Assembly (NCBI RefSeq): GCF_902477725.1 | Contig: NZ_CABSIF010000009.1 | Coordinates: forward strand, 67,501-131,500 | Source of the DNA: an uncultured Desulfovibrio sp. | GTDB taxonomy: Bacteria > Desulfobacterota > Desulfovibrionia > Desulfovibrionales > Desulfovibrionaceae | Direction of reading: 5' to 3' | Length of the DNA stretch: 64,000 bases | Shown here: in pieces, positions 33,628 through 42,556 of the stretch | Position numbering within the stretch: the first letter of the stretch is position 1 | How the letters are laid out: every line of letters begins with the position of its first letter | Translations under genes and position numbers: made by a program | The notes under the pieces: model-generated | The model's input: only the letters and a program-made list of their open reading frames with translations | Told to the model about the DNA's origin: nothing | Database searches by the model: none

Positions 33628-34578
33628 GTGTTATTCTGCTCCAGGTTTGTTCGGGAACTTGTGTTTGAAGAAAGGGCCTTGCAACCCTGCTGCAATACGC
33701 ACAATATCGTGGTGCCGAGTTTTTCTTTTGCAGGCGGCGCGGTGGATATGGAGGCATATACCCGCCATATCGCCAGCGTTGCGCAGGAAGTACAGAAGCA
33801 GAATCCCCAGGTATGCGCGGGCTGCCCCGATCTTGTTCCCCTTTCGCATTCCGTTTGTGTGCCCAAGCTGCGATTTGCCGTTCTTTCCCTGAATCACCAC
33901 AGGCACATCTGCAACTGCCGCTGCGTCTACTGCGACCTGTGGAAGCCAGGACAACACCCGCGCCCCATCGCCATTCTTCCCGCCATCCAGAGTCTGTACG
34001 AGCAGGACGCACTGGAAAAGAACTGCGCCATAAGCTGGGGCGGGGGAGAATCCACCCTGTTGCCCGATTTTGAAGCGACAGGCCGCTGGCTGCGCGAGCA
34101 TGACTACTTTCAGTACGTGCACACCAATGCACTGCGACATTCTGCCTGGATTGACGAATTGCTTTCCAGCGGCGGCGGCAAAATCAACATCAGTCTTGAT
34201 TCCGGCAATGCCGCAGCCTATGCCCGCGTTAAGGGCGGCGACTGGTGGAATGACGTGATGGCTTCGATGGAAAAGTATTTTGTTGCAGCAATCACGCCAG
34301 AACAAATTGATATCAAATACATAATTTTTGAAGAAAACAACAAGATCGCCGACGTTGAGCAGTTTTTCCAGATCTGCCGCCGATTCGGTGCAGTGAAGGT
34401 ACAGTTGTCCTTCAATTTTTTAGAAGTAAATGCTGGCGCTGTCAGTGAGCATTCCATTACTGCAGCCGCGTATTTTATGCACCGGGCGCAGGAACTGGCT
34501 CTTGCTTGCGAGCTGTTTTTTGTGGATGCACCGCTGCGTGAACGCATTGACAGCGCACGCAGCAAATTTTTTCAGTAG
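33628..34578 (+). CDS. Radical SAM protein with an N-terminal Cys-rich segment
   Basis: 316 residues, GTG start with a strong GGAAGGAGG. The radical SAM cluster motif is CNCRCVYC (CX3CX2C pattern, about residue 90), followed by SWGGGESTLL and the strand NISLDSGN. Before the core are six Cys (QPCCNTH, VCAGCP, SVCVPK), an arrangement like an auxiliary-cluster (SPASM-like) domain but placed at the N-terminus rather than the C-terminus. I do not recognise a characterised family. Neighbours (metallophosphoesterase, DUF1848 gene) give no pathway. Confidence 0.75.
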   Translation: MLFCSRFVRELVFEERALQPCCNTHNIVVPSFSFAGGAVDMEAYTRHIASVAQEVQKQNPQVCAGCPDLVPLSHSVCVPKLRFAVLSLNHHRHICNCRCVYCDLWKPGQHPRPIAILPAIQSLYEQDALEKNCAISWGGGESTLLPDFEATGRWLREHDYFQYVHTNALRHSAWIDELLSSGGGKINISLDSGNAAAYARVKGGDWWNDVMASMEKYFVAAITPEQIDIKYIIFEENNKIADVEQFFQICRRFGAVKVQLSFNFLEVNAGAVSEHSITAAAYFMHRAQELALACELFFVDAPLRERIDSARSKFFQ

Positions 34579-34632
34579 CCCGCTCTGGCTCTGCGCCCAG
34601 CGCAAAATCAGGCAGATGAATCAGGCCCGATG

Positions 34633-35694
34633 TCAGGCGGGCCGTTCCGGTTCTGCAAAAATGCTCTCCCCCTCCGGGTCATGCCGCCGGAAATTCCGGG
34701 CCGCAACGGCGGGCGAGGTATTGGCGTAGCAGTACACGCAGCCGTGGGGGCAGGTGTCGTACTGGCCCACATCCTTGCAGGGTACGCACAGACACACGGC
34801 ACGCTGGCCGGGGTCGCGCGGATACTCATGCGGTGTGCTGGCAATGTTTGCGCCTGAGGGCATTTCCAGGGGCAGGCCCAGTTGCCGCTGCGGCGCAATG
34901 CCAAAAAGGCGCAGCATGTCCGGGTGCCTGTTGGTGAGCTTGAGGATGAGTTCCGGGTCTGTGCAGCGGTTATGGCTGATGCCCCATGCCGAGAGGTCCC
35001 CCTTTTCGCCACAGGTGCAGGGTTCCGCGCCCATTTCCGCAGCAAGAGCGGCTACCCCCGCTGCCACGGCCTGCATTTCCGCCTGCGTAAAATCACGCCA
35101 GGCAAGGCCCGCCCGGCGCAGATTTTCCCGCACCTTGCGGTAGTCGGCGATGTCGGCAAAGCTGAACACCAGCTTGCGGGTACAGCCTTTCAGGGCTCTG
35201 CCGATGCGGGCCATTTTGTCCAGCAACACATGGCAACCGTCAGGATTTTGCGCCAGTTGCCCGGCCAGCATCAGGGGGTCAAAGCGCCACACAACCCTTT
35301 CCGGCCCTGCCGCGTCCGCAAAACGGCGAAAGGTGTCGATACGTTGGGCAAGCGGCGGCAGATTGGATTCCCAGCCTTCAGCCTCATAATCATTGAGTGT
35401 AAATTCCAGATACCAGGCGAGTCCCCGCGCCTCCACCTCCGGCAGCAAGGGCAGCAAGGGTCGCGGATTTTTGCTCCAGAACACGACAACCCGCGTGTTT
35501 GCAAAGGACACAAACTGGGGCCGATTGTTGAAGGGATTGATCCAGCGGGCGTATCCGGCGCGCAACCTGTTGATAAACCAGGGTGCGTAAAAAGCCGGAA
35601 TATCCGTTGCCCGGCTGGCCGCAATGATCTCCGGAGCAACAGCGTTGCTTGTCTGCCCCGATGCGGTGGTTATCTGTGCAGTACGCCATTTCAT
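34633..35694 (-). CDS. DUF1848 family radical-SAM-like protein
   Basis: 353 residues. EIIAASRATDIPAFYAPWFINRLRAGYARWINPFN and FANTRVVVFWSKNPRPLLPLL are the DUF1848 signature. Two Cys groups are seen: CTCGEKG around residue 240, and CLCVPCKDVGQYDTCPHGCVYCYAN near the C-terminus, where the last four Cys may hold an Fe-S cluster. Function unknown. The ATG at 35694 is preferred over an in-frame TTG at 35700. It is convergent with the radical SAM gene to its left. Confidence 0.85.
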   Translation of the reverse strand: MKWRTAQITTASGQTSNAVAPEIIAASRATDIPAFYAPWFINRLRAGYARWINPFNNRPQFVSFANTRVVVFWSKNPRPLLPLLPEVEARGLAWYLEFTLNDYEAEGWESNLPPLAQRIDTFRRFADAAGPERVVWRFDPLMLAGQLAQNPDGCHVLLDKMARIGRALKGCTRKLVFSFADIADYRKVRENLRRAGLAWRDFTQAEMQAVAAGVAALAAEMGAEPCTCGEKGDLSAWGISHNRCTDPELILKLTNRHPDMLRLFGIAPQRQLGLPLEMPSGANIASTPHEYPRDPGQRAVCLCVPCKDVGQYDTCPHGCVYCYANTSPAVAARNFRRHDPEGESIFAEPERPA

Positions 35695-35848
35695 GCCCAA
35701 AGTGTTTCAGGGCTGCGCGGCTTCGTCAACTGCACGGGGCATGCGGCCTGCCTGAAACCATCGCTCTGACGTGCATTTTGACTTATCCGGCGCAATTGTT
35801 ATGCTTACAGGCGAGCACAATCAACAACCTGTAACAAACTGGAAATTC

Positions 35849-36016
35849 ATGTCTTTCTTTTCCTGGATGCAAAGCCTCTTCACGCCGCCCTCCACTGGCG
35901 ACCCTGATCTGGATGATCCACATCCAGGCTTTGAATGGAACCAGAACGCCCGCATCATGCTGGCGATCATTGTTGTCATTATTTCGGCCTTCGTGGTCTA
36001 CTGGATACTGTCATGA
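35849..36016 (+). CDS. Small single-span membrane protein
   Basis: 55 residues: a soluble N-terminus (MSFFSWMQSLFTPPSTGDPDLDDPHPGFEWNQ) and one C-terminal helix (IMLAIIVVIISAFVVYWIL). Its stop overlaps the ATG of queD (ATGA), and the hydrophobic pattern is clean, so it is likely real. No family is recognised. Confidence 0.6.
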   Translation: MSFFSWMQSLFTPPSTGDPDLDDPHPGFEWNQNARIMLAIIVVIISAFVVYWILS

Positions 36017-36426
36017 CAAAGGGCGCTTTCTGGCGGCTGACCGTGCGGGACGATTTTTCTGCTGGTCATGCATTGCGGCATTACGAGGGCAAGTGCGAGC
36101 GCATGCACGGCCACAATTTTGCGGTGGAACTGACCGTGCAGGGGCAGCGCCTGACCCCGGACACTGAAATGCTGCTTGATTTTAAAACGCTCAAGAGCGG
36201 CCTTAAAACCGTGCTTGACGCACTCGACCACCGCCTGCTCAACGAAACGCCGCCCTTTGACGTCATGAATCCTTCTTCAGAAAATCTTGCCCGGCATATC
36301 TGGCGGGGCATGGCGGAACTGCTGGCAACACATGAAGATCCTCAGGCCCGGCAAGTGCGGCTTTACAGCGTCACAGTGTCTGAAAAAGCCGCGCAAAGCG
36401 CCACCTACATGGAAGTAGACGACTGA
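36013..36426 (+). CDS. queD: 6-carboxytetrahydropterin synthase (QueD/PTPS family)
   Basis: 137 residues. Zn2+ ligands and the catalytic Cys are visible: FSAGHALRHYEGKCERMHGHNFAVEL (His, then CxxxHGH), DFKTLK, LDHRLLNE and a C-terminal Glu in VTVSEKAA. The enzyme makes 6-carboxy-tetrahydropterin from dihydroneopterin triphosphate, an early step to queuosine; queE and queC are not nearby. A folate-type PTPS role cannot be excluded. Confidence 0.88.
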   Translation: MTKGAFWRLTVRDDFSAGHALRHYEGKCERMHGHNFAVELTVQGQRLTPDTEMLLDFKTLKSGLKTVLDALDHRLLNETPPFDVMNPSSENLARHIWRGMAELLATHEDPQARQVRLYSVTVSEKAAQSATYMEVDD

Positions 36427-36504
36427 TTCAGGTCGCGCATGGGGTCGGACGTTGGCGCACCCCAAGAATACGCCCCCCTCTCACCCAAGACAGACGGAAC
36501 CAAC

Positions 36505-37374
36505 ATGACCAAGGCTCTGTGTCTTCTGCACGCCAACTGCCAGGGCGATGCCCTGCGCCCCCTGCTGGAAAACACCCCGGCCTTTGCCAGTCATTTTTAC
36601 ATCCGCCAGTATGTGAATTACACCCGGCAGAGTATTGCAGACAGCGATATTGAACGCTGCGAGCTTTTTCTCTACCAGCGCCTTGCGCCCAAGTGGGGCG
36701 ACCTTTCCACAGAACAGATGCTGCCGCGCCTGCCGCAACACTGCCAGACCATTGAGATTCCCAATCTGTTTTTCAAGGGTTACTGGCCCTTCTGGTCCCG
36801 CGATGAGCGCATCAACTTTGCCGACAGCCTGCTGGAGACGCTGCTGCAAAAAGTCACGCCGCAAGAGGCGCTGACCCTCTATCTGCGCGGCGCAGCCTCG
36901 CTGCTGGGCAATGCGGACGCGCTCAACGCGCAGGCTGAAGAATCGCTTGCGCGTGAGGAAGCCAAGGAGGCCGATGCCCCCATACGTTGCGCGCCGCTGC
37001 TGCGCGAGCGCTGGCGTGATGAACAGATGTTTATCACGGTCAACCACCCAGGACGCGAACTGCTGTTCCACATGGCAGACAGCCTGCTGCGTCTGTTGGG
37101 CCTTGGCGCTCTGCCCCCCTCCACACGCGGGGCATATGTTCACCCACTTGAAGATTTCTGGCTGCCCATCCATCCGGCGGTGGGGAGCGCGCTGCGCCTG
37201 CCCTTTGCCAGCGCGGACAAAAACTGGCCCATCTTCCACTCCCTGCTCACGCACAGGGAATATACCCTGTGCTACATGGCATGCCGCGCAAATAATGTGC
37301 CGGACTTTCTGACCTTTCTGAAAAATCTCTCGCCGGACGCCCTGCGGCTGGCCGCAAGAGATATTGCTGGCTAA
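36505..37374 (+). CDS. WcbI-like polysaccharide biosynthesis protein (putative acetyltransferase)
   Basis: About 289 residues. The start ALCLLHANCQGDALRPLLE with the HANCQG motif, and IRQYVNYTRQSIADSDIERCELFLYQRLAPKWG, match the WcbI family found in capsule clusters. The ATG at 36505 is chosen by domain start. It lies far from the glycan cluster at 55-64 kb and 78 bp after queD. The substrate is unknown. Confidence 0.72.
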   Translation: MTKALCLLHANCQGDALRPLLENTPAFASHFYIRQYVNYTRQSIADSDIERCELFLYQRLAPKWGDLSTEQMLPRLPQHCQTIEIPNLFFKGYWPFWSRDERINFADSLLETLLQKVTPQEALTLYLRGAASLLGNADALNAQAEESLAREEAKEADAPIRCAPLLRERWRDEQMFITVNHPGRELLFHMADSLLRLLGLGALPPSTRGAYVHPLEDFWLPIHPAVGSALRLPFASADKNWPIFHSLLTHREYTLCYMACRANNVPDFLTFLKNLSPDALRLAARDIAG

Positions 37375-37669
37375 TGTTGACTTGCAGACGTGGTTGTTTC
37401 TGAAGCCGTGGCTGGTGCAGAGTCGGCAAACACGTATAAACCCACAAGGGTCAATGGCGGCAGGCCCCAGCGTTGCTTGCGCACGTGAAAGGCATTGCGT
37501 ACTGTTGGCAGGTCAAGAAATCAGAGACAAAATTACGCACAGGCTTGCCGCCGTGCCTGCACAGCCCGACATCTGGCTGGCTTTACCAACAAAAATCGAT
37601 ACGGGTTCACTGGCCTCGCCGTTTCGCGCATCGCGCGGGCGGGTATTTTGCACCCAAAAGGAGATTTCC

Positions 37670-38293
37670 ATGAAGGTACTCATGCTCAACGGCAGCCCGC
37701 ATCCCAAGGGCTGTACCTTTACCGCCCTGTCCACGGTTGCGGCGCAGCTTGAAAAAAACGGCGTTGAAACGCAGATGCTCCAGTTGGGCGCAAAGCCCAT
37801 ACAGTGCTGTATTGCCTGCGGCAAGTGCAAGGATACCGGGCATTGCGTGTTCAATGCCGACCACGTTAACGAGGCCATTGACCTGCTGCGCGAGGCAGAC
37901 GGCTTTGTTGTGGGTTCTCCTGTTTACTACGCCGGCCCCAACGGCGGCGTGTGCTCCTTTCTTGACCGCATGTTCTATGGCAAGTCCCTCCACTATGCCT
38001 TCAAGCCCGCCGCCGCAGTGGTGAGCTGCCGCCGTGGCGGGGCCAGCGCATCCTTTGACCGGCTGAACAAATACTTTACCATTGCGCGCATGCCCGTGGT
38101 TTCTTCCCAGTACTGGAACGCTGTGCACGGCAATACGCCGGACGAGGTAATGCAGGACAAGGAAGGCTTGCAGATCATGCGCACCCTTGGCGACAACATG
38201 GCGTGGCTGCTCAAGTGCATTGCCGCTGGCAAGGCCGCTGGCGTGGCAACCCCAACCCCTGAACCGTGGGATCCCACCAACTTTATCCGCTAG
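37670..38293 (+). CDS. Flavodoxin-fold NADPH-dependent FMN reductase with Cys motif
   Basis: 207 residues. MKVLMLNGSPHPKGCTFTAL is the FMN-phosphate loop, VVGSPVYYAGPNGGVCSFLDR the second flavin contact. Between them is CCIACGKCKDTGHC, which in the iron-sulfur-flavoprotein branch of this family can hold a [4Fe-4S] cluster. The SD AAAGGAGA precedes the ATG; the long upstream open frame is not coding. A redox role with unknown partner. A terminator lies about 100 bp downstream. Confidence 0.85.
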   Translation: MKVLMLNGSPHPKGCTFTALSTVAAQLEKNGVETQMLQLGAKPIQCCIACGKCKDTGHCVFNADHVNEAIDLLREADGFVVGSPVYYAGPNGGVCSFLDRMFYGKSLHYAFKPAAAVVSCRRGGASASFDRLNKYFTIARMPVVSSQYWNAVHGNTPDEVMQDKEGLQIMRTLGDNMAWLLKCIAAGKAAGVATPTPEPWDPTNFIR

Positions 38294-38392
38294 AATAGAG
38301 TACGATTTGAGACGTTGTGCGGGGATTCCTGCAACACCAGTCAACCTGCGGGGCAACCTCAACCCCACAGTGACAGACAGATACCAGTGATC

Positions 38393-38427
38393 AAGGCTGT
38401 CCGAAAATATTTTCGGGCAGCCTTTTT
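38393..38427 (+). terminator. Intrinsic terminator after the FMN reductase gene
   Basis: A near-perfect 16-bp palindrome (38393-38408 with 38409-38424, one T/G wobble pair) followed by T residues. Confidence 0.85.
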
Positions 38428-39010
38428 ATTGCCCGCCTGTTCGTTTTACGTCCCCACGCTTTATGCAACAACGTATCTCGGCTTGTGGGCCACCGCGCCC
38501 AAGCCTCCGAATACGCTCTGGCATAATCCCTCACACGCGTTGCATGCAGAGAATTGCAACATCCAACATCGCGGCAAAGCTGATAAAGTTTTATCCGCTC
38601 ATCTGCGATTTATCTTTGAGACCATATGCATGTTCATTCGCGCTGAACATGCGCCTTGTGCAAAAAGAAACACCTTCACTTAAAATAGCAATATAAATTT
38701 TATACAATATGACAACTAATGAAGATCATTTTACTACAATATTTTAATTTTATAAATATTTAGACAGCACAATATGCATATTTGTGATTTTTATTACATA
38801 CTATTGGACATAAAAATTTTTCATACATTTCATACTGCATACACTGAATAAATTATAAAGATTGATCAATCATTCAGCATAATATTGTTGCCACGATTTT
38901 TCATATCTGGCATTATTGATGATATCCATTTGTTTTCCCTGCCATTGCCTGCCGAGTTGCTCAAAGAGAGTACAGGGAACCGTAATTTTTATGCTGCAGG
39001 AGGTTAGCTG
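38428..39010. other. Long AT-rich leader upstream of the fumarate module
   Basis: No gene is seen. From about 38580 to 38990 the sequence is much richer in A+T than anything around it. A palindrome ATTGATCAAT (38861-38870) and several A/T tracts could be binding sites for a global or anaerobic regulator. Immediately before the transporter ATG is the SD GCAGGAGG. Several promoter-like words are possible in such AT-rich DNA, so none is assigned. Confidence 0.5.
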
Positions 39011-40372
39011 ATGAAAAAATCATCACCGTGGATGCTGATGCTGCTTGCGCTTGTGCTTGCACTTCTAGCCGGGCACGAAGCCTTTGCCGCCTCCACCCTT
39101 GGCATCAAACTTCCTGAAGACCCCACCAAGGCATACATCACCCTGGGCATCCTGCTGGTTGCTGCGGTGATGTTTTTTACGGAAATTGTCCCCCTGCCCA
39201 TTACGGCGCTGCTTGTACCGGTGGCTCTGTCGCTCACAAATGTGATTTCGTCCAAGGTTGCCTTTGGCTACTTTGGCGACCCCACCGTTGTTCTCTTCAT
39301 GGCCATGTTCATCGTGGGCGAAGCCACGTTTATAACCGGATTTGCGGACAAGGTAGGCGGCCTGGCCGTCAAGCTTTCCAAGGGTAATCCGGTTAAACTC
39401 ATCGTATACACCATGGCGGCCATCGGCCTGCTCTCCACCGTGCTTTCCAACACCGGCACCACAGTTGTGGCCGTGCCCATGGTGCTTGGCATGTGCATCA
39501 AGGCCAAGCTCGCGCCCGGCAAGGTGCTTATGCCCGTTGCCTTTGCCTCTTCACTGGGCGGCACGGTAACGCTTGTAGGCACGCCCCCCAACGGCATTAT
39601 CAACTCCATGCTGGCCCAGACCGGGCAAAGCCCCTTTGGTTTTTTTGAATTTGGCCTTATCGGCATGCCCCTGCTGATCGTTGGCCTGCTCTATTATGCG
39701 GTTATCGGCCACAAATTTTTGCCGGAAAAACTGCATGACGACAGCGAAGACGACATTGAAGTTGACGCCAAGATCCGTCGCGAACACAAAATGTGGCACT
39801 CGGTGCTAGTTTTTGCCTTTGTGGTCGCCATGATGGCCAGCGAACTCATGCCCCTGACCACCGCCGCCGTTTTGGGCGCCTGCCTTATGGTCATAACAGG
39901 CTGCATGACCATGCGCGAAGCCTTCCGCAGCGTTGACTGGACAACAATTTTTCTGTTTGCGGGCATGCTCTCCATGTCGGCCGCCATGGACAAGTCCGGC
40001 GCAGCCGCCATTGTGGCTAACGCTGTGGTGAGCACGGTCAATGACCCGTGGATGCTCATGTTTGTGTGCTGCGCCCTCACCGCCGCCATCACCAACTTCA
40101 TGTCCAATACCGCCACTGCGGCCCTGATGGCCCCGCTGGCCCTGCCCATTGCTCTTGCCAGCGGCATTTCACCCTTGCCCATCGCCATGGGCATTGCCAT
40201 GTCGGCATCATGCTGCTTCCTGACGCCCATTGCCACCCCGCCCAACACCATCGTGCTTGGCCCCGGCAGATACAACTTTATGGATTATGTCAAGGCTGGC
40301 TGGCCTTTGCAGTTGATTTCGCTCATTATGTGCTGGCTGCTTATCCCGCTGATCTGGCCTTTCCATGGATAG
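39011..40372 (+). CDS. DASS/SLC13-family C4-dicarboxylate carrier
   Basis: 453 residues, about eleven hydrophobic segments. Two substrate/Na+-site motifs are visible: STVLSNTGTTVVAVPM with SSLGGTVTLVGTPPNGI, and TNFMSNTATAALMAPLALPIALA with FLTPIATPPNTIVLGPG. SNT and TPP motifs are typical of the VcINDY-like DASS group. Its neighbours are fumarase and fumarate reductase, so import of malate, fumarate or succinate is most likely. It is the first gene of the module, 33 bp before the fumarase alpha gene. Confidence 0.9.
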   Translation: MKKSSPWMLMLLALVLALLAGHEAFAASTLGIKLPEDPTKAYITLGILLVAAVMFFTEIVPLPITALLVPVALSLTNVISSKVAFGYFGDPTVVLFMAMFIVGEATFITGFADKVGGLAVKLSKGNPVKLIVYTMAAIGLLSTVLSNTGTTVVAVPMVLGMCIKAKLAPGKVLMPVAFASSLGGTVTLVGTPPNGIINSMLAQTGQSPFGFFEFGLIGMPLLIVGLLYYAVIGHKFLPEKLHDDSEDDIEVDAKIRREHKMWHSVLVFAFVVAMMASELMPLTTAAVLGACLMVITGCMTMREAFRSVDWTTIFLFAGMLSMSAAMDKSGAAAIVANAVVSTVNDPWMLMFVCCALTAAITNFMSNTATAALMAPLALPIALASGISPLPIAMGIAMSASCCFLTPIATPPNTIVLGPGRYNFMDYVKAGWPLQLISLIMCWLLIPLIWPFHG

Positions 40373-40405
40373 GCCAGCAGTAGTCGTACAGACAAAGAGG
40401 AAGAC

Positions 40406-41251
40406 ATGAAGGAAATCAGTGTTGAGGACATAGCGCGCGCTGTTGCTGACCTTGCGGTGCGCGCCTGTTGCCGCCTGCCGCAGGATATGGTGGACGGCAT
40501 GCGCAGGGCGCATGAGGCGGAACCCTCGCCCGTGGGTAAAAACATTCTTGAGCAACTGCTGGAAAATGCGTCTATCGCAGCCAGCGACGGCATCCCCATT
40601 TGTCAGGATACCGGCCTTGCCGTGGTTTTTGCCGACGTGGGACAGGATGTGCGCATTGTGGGCGGGGCCTTTGAAGACGCCGTCAATGAGGGTGTGCGCC
40701 GGGGCTATGTGGACGGTTACCTGCGCAAATCCTGTGTGGCGGAACCATTGTTTGAACGCAAAAATACGCGCGACAACACACCCGCCGTCATCCACACCCG
40801 CCTTGTGCCCGGCGATTCGCTGCGCCTGCGCCTGGCCCCCAAGGGCGCAGGCTCTGAAAACAAGAGCGTGGTCAAAATGCTCGTGCCCGCTGACGGCATC
40901 GAAGGCGTGCGCAAGGTTGTGCTGGATGCCGTGCTGGCAGCAGGCCCCAATTCCTGTCCGCCCATGGTGGTGGGCGTTGGCCTTGGCGGCACCATGGAAA
41001 TGGCCGCCATCTGCGCCAAGCGCGCCGCCGCCCGCGACCTTGAAAGCCGCAACCATGATCCGCGCTATGCGGCCTTTGAAGAAGAACTGCTTGAGCTTAT
41101 CAACAAGACCGGCATCGGCCCTCAGGGCCTTGGCGGGCTGACTACGGCGCTGAAAGTGCATGTGGAGTGGGCGCCCACCCACATTGCCTCCCTGCCTGTG
41201 GCCGTGAACATCAACTGCCACGCGGCGCGCCACGCCGAAGTTACGCTGTAG
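40406..41251 (+). CDS. Class I fumarate hydratase, alpha subunit
   Basis: 281 residues, the [4Fe-4S]-dependent two-subunit type (FumA-N / TtdA-like). Conserved blocks: ASDGIPICQDTGLAVVFADVG (cluster Cys), ENKSVVKMLVPADGIEGV, and GPNSCPPMVVGVGLGGTMEMAA (second Cys). It interconverts malate and fumarate with the beta subunit encoded nine bases downstream. An L-tartrate dehydratase role is possible by family but unlikely next to Frd. The SD is AGAGGAAG. Confidence 0.92.
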   Translation: MKEISVEDIARAVADLAVRACCRLPQDMVDGMRRAHEAEPSPVGKNILEQLLENASIAASDGIPICQDTGLAVVFADVGQDVRIVGGAFEDAVNEGVRRGYVDGYLRKSCVAEPLFERKNTRDNTPAVIHTRLVPGDSLRLRLAPKGAGSENKSVVKMLVPADGIEGVRKVVLDAVLAAGPNSCPPMVVGVGLGGTMEMAAICAKRAAARDLESRNHDPRYAAFEEELLELINKTGIGPQGLGGLTTALKVHVEWAPTHIASLPVAVNINCHAARHAEVTL

Positions 41252-41260
41252 GAGGCCGCC

Positions 41261-41824
41261 ATGTCGGAAAACCAGATGAAAAAAATACGCGCTCCTTTTG
41301 ACGATGCCACCGCACGCTCACTGCGCGCGGGCGACCGGGTACTGATTTCGGGCACCATTCTTGCCGCGCGCGACGCGGCCCATAAACGCCTGGTGGAAAC
41401 ACTGGACAGGGGCGAACCCCTGCCCGTGGATCTGAAGGGCGCAGTCGTCTATTACGTGGGGCCAAGCCCGGCCAAACCCGGCGAAGTGATCGGCGCTGCC
41501 GGGCCTACAACCTCGGGGCGCATGGATGCCTACACCCCCCGCCTGCTTGATCAAGGCCTGAAAGGTATGATCGGCAAGGGCTACCGCAAGCCCGAAGTGG
41601 TGGAAGCCATGAAAAAACATGGCGTGCCGTATCTTGCCGCCGTGGGCGGGGCAGGCGCTCTGATCGCCCGCAGCATCAAAAAATACACGGTGCTGGCCTA
41701 CGAAGACCTTGGCCCGGAAGCCGTGGCCGCCATGGAAGTGGAAGATTTTCCCGCCATTGTGGTCATTGATAGCACGGGCGACAACTACTACGAGACAGGG
41801 CAGGCCCCATACAGAAGATCCTGA
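41261..41824 (+). CDS. Class I fumarate hydratase, beta subunit
   Basis: 187 residues of the TtdB/FumA C-terminal domain: LRAGDRVLISGTILAARDAAHKRL, YYVGPSPAKPGEVIGAAGPTTSGRMD and MIGKGYRKPEVVEAM. GGAGG precedes the ATG. It completes the heterodimeric fumarase. About 90 bp separate it from frdC, where a TATAAT (41885-41890) may be an internal promoter, though its -35 region is poor. Confidence 0.92.
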   Translation: MSENQMKKIRAPFDDATARSLRAGDRVLISGTILAARDAAHKRLVETLDRGEPLPVDLKGAVVYYVGPSPAKPGEVIGAAGPTTSGRMDAYTPRLLDQGLKGMIGKGYRKPEVVEAMKKHGVPYLAAVGGAGALIARSIKKYTVLAYEDLGPEAVAAMEVEDFPAIVVIDSTGDNYYETGQAPYRRS

Positions 41825-41917
41825 CCTGCGGCCGCCCCTGTGCATGCCAAGTGCTGAAACGTGGCGCGGGCTGCCGCGCCGTTTTATAATGCCTGATATC
41901 TTTATGAAGGAGTAGGT

Positions 41918-42547
41918 ATGGCCTTGAGCAGATCCCCTGTCGATGACCGAACCCGCCTTGATTTCTGGCAAGCGGCTTCTGGCGCGGTGCTGGCGCTTTT
42001 TGTGTGCGTGCATCTCGTGCTGGAAGGGACGGTCGTCCTTAGCCCCGCACTGACCAACGGTATTGCATGGTTGCTTGAAGTAACCATGCTTGCACAGGTG
42101 GCGGCCCCCGTCATCATGCTGCTAATCCTGTTCCATTTTTACATTGCAGCCCGCAAAATGCCCTTCCGCGCCAATGAGCTTGGCGTGTTTGTGCAGCACA
42201 GCAAGGGCCTCAAGGAAGTGGATACGTGGCTGTGGCTGGTGCAGGTTTTTACGGCCATCGTTATTCTGGCAGGCGCTTTCTACCACATTTACGGCGTCAT
42301 GACCGACCTGCCCATCAATGTGGCGGGCAGCGCCAAACGCCTGCACTCGGGCTGGCTGGCCTTCTACGTGTTCTTTCTACCTTGCGTCATTCTGCATACG
42401 GGCATTGGCGTGTACCGCCTGGCCGTCAAGTTCGGCGTGTGCGTCAAGGCCACGCGCCCGGCGTGGCGCAAGTGGACCTGGATTGTCATGGGCTGTTATC
42501 TTCTGCTCGGCGCGGCGGCTCTGACCCGCGTGTGGTTCTTGGGATAG
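41918..42547 (+). CDS. frdC: Fumarate reductase cytochrome b subunit FrdC
   Basis: 209 residues with five transmembrane helices. His in four helices (VCVHLVLEG, LILFHFYIA, AGAFYHIYG, VILHTGIGVYR) match the ligand layout of the dihaem-b Wolinella-type FrdC. This would make the enzyme a two-haem menaquinol:fumarate reductase with no FrdD. The SD is GAAGGAG. It is the first gene of frdCAB. Confidence 0.92.
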   Translation: MALSRSPVDDRTRLDFWQAASGAVLALFVCVHLVLEGTVVLSPALTNGIAWLLEVTMLAQVAAPVIMLLILFHFYIAARKMPFRANELGVFVQHSKGLKEVDTWLWLVQVFTAIVILAGAFYHIYGVMTDLPINVAGSAKRLHSGWLAFYVFFLPCVILHTGIGVYRLAVKFGVCVKATRPAWRKWTWIVMGCYLLLGAAALTRVWFLG

Positions 42548-42556
42548 GGGGTGCGT

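Noticed and set aside
38315..38683. Open frame of 122 codons after the FMN reductase gene
   Set aside because: Runs through a perfect terminator palindrome and has a random composition.
38861..38870. ATTGATCAAT as an FNR box
   Set aside because: The half-sites lack the four-base spacer of the FNR consensus, so it is only noted as a palindrome.
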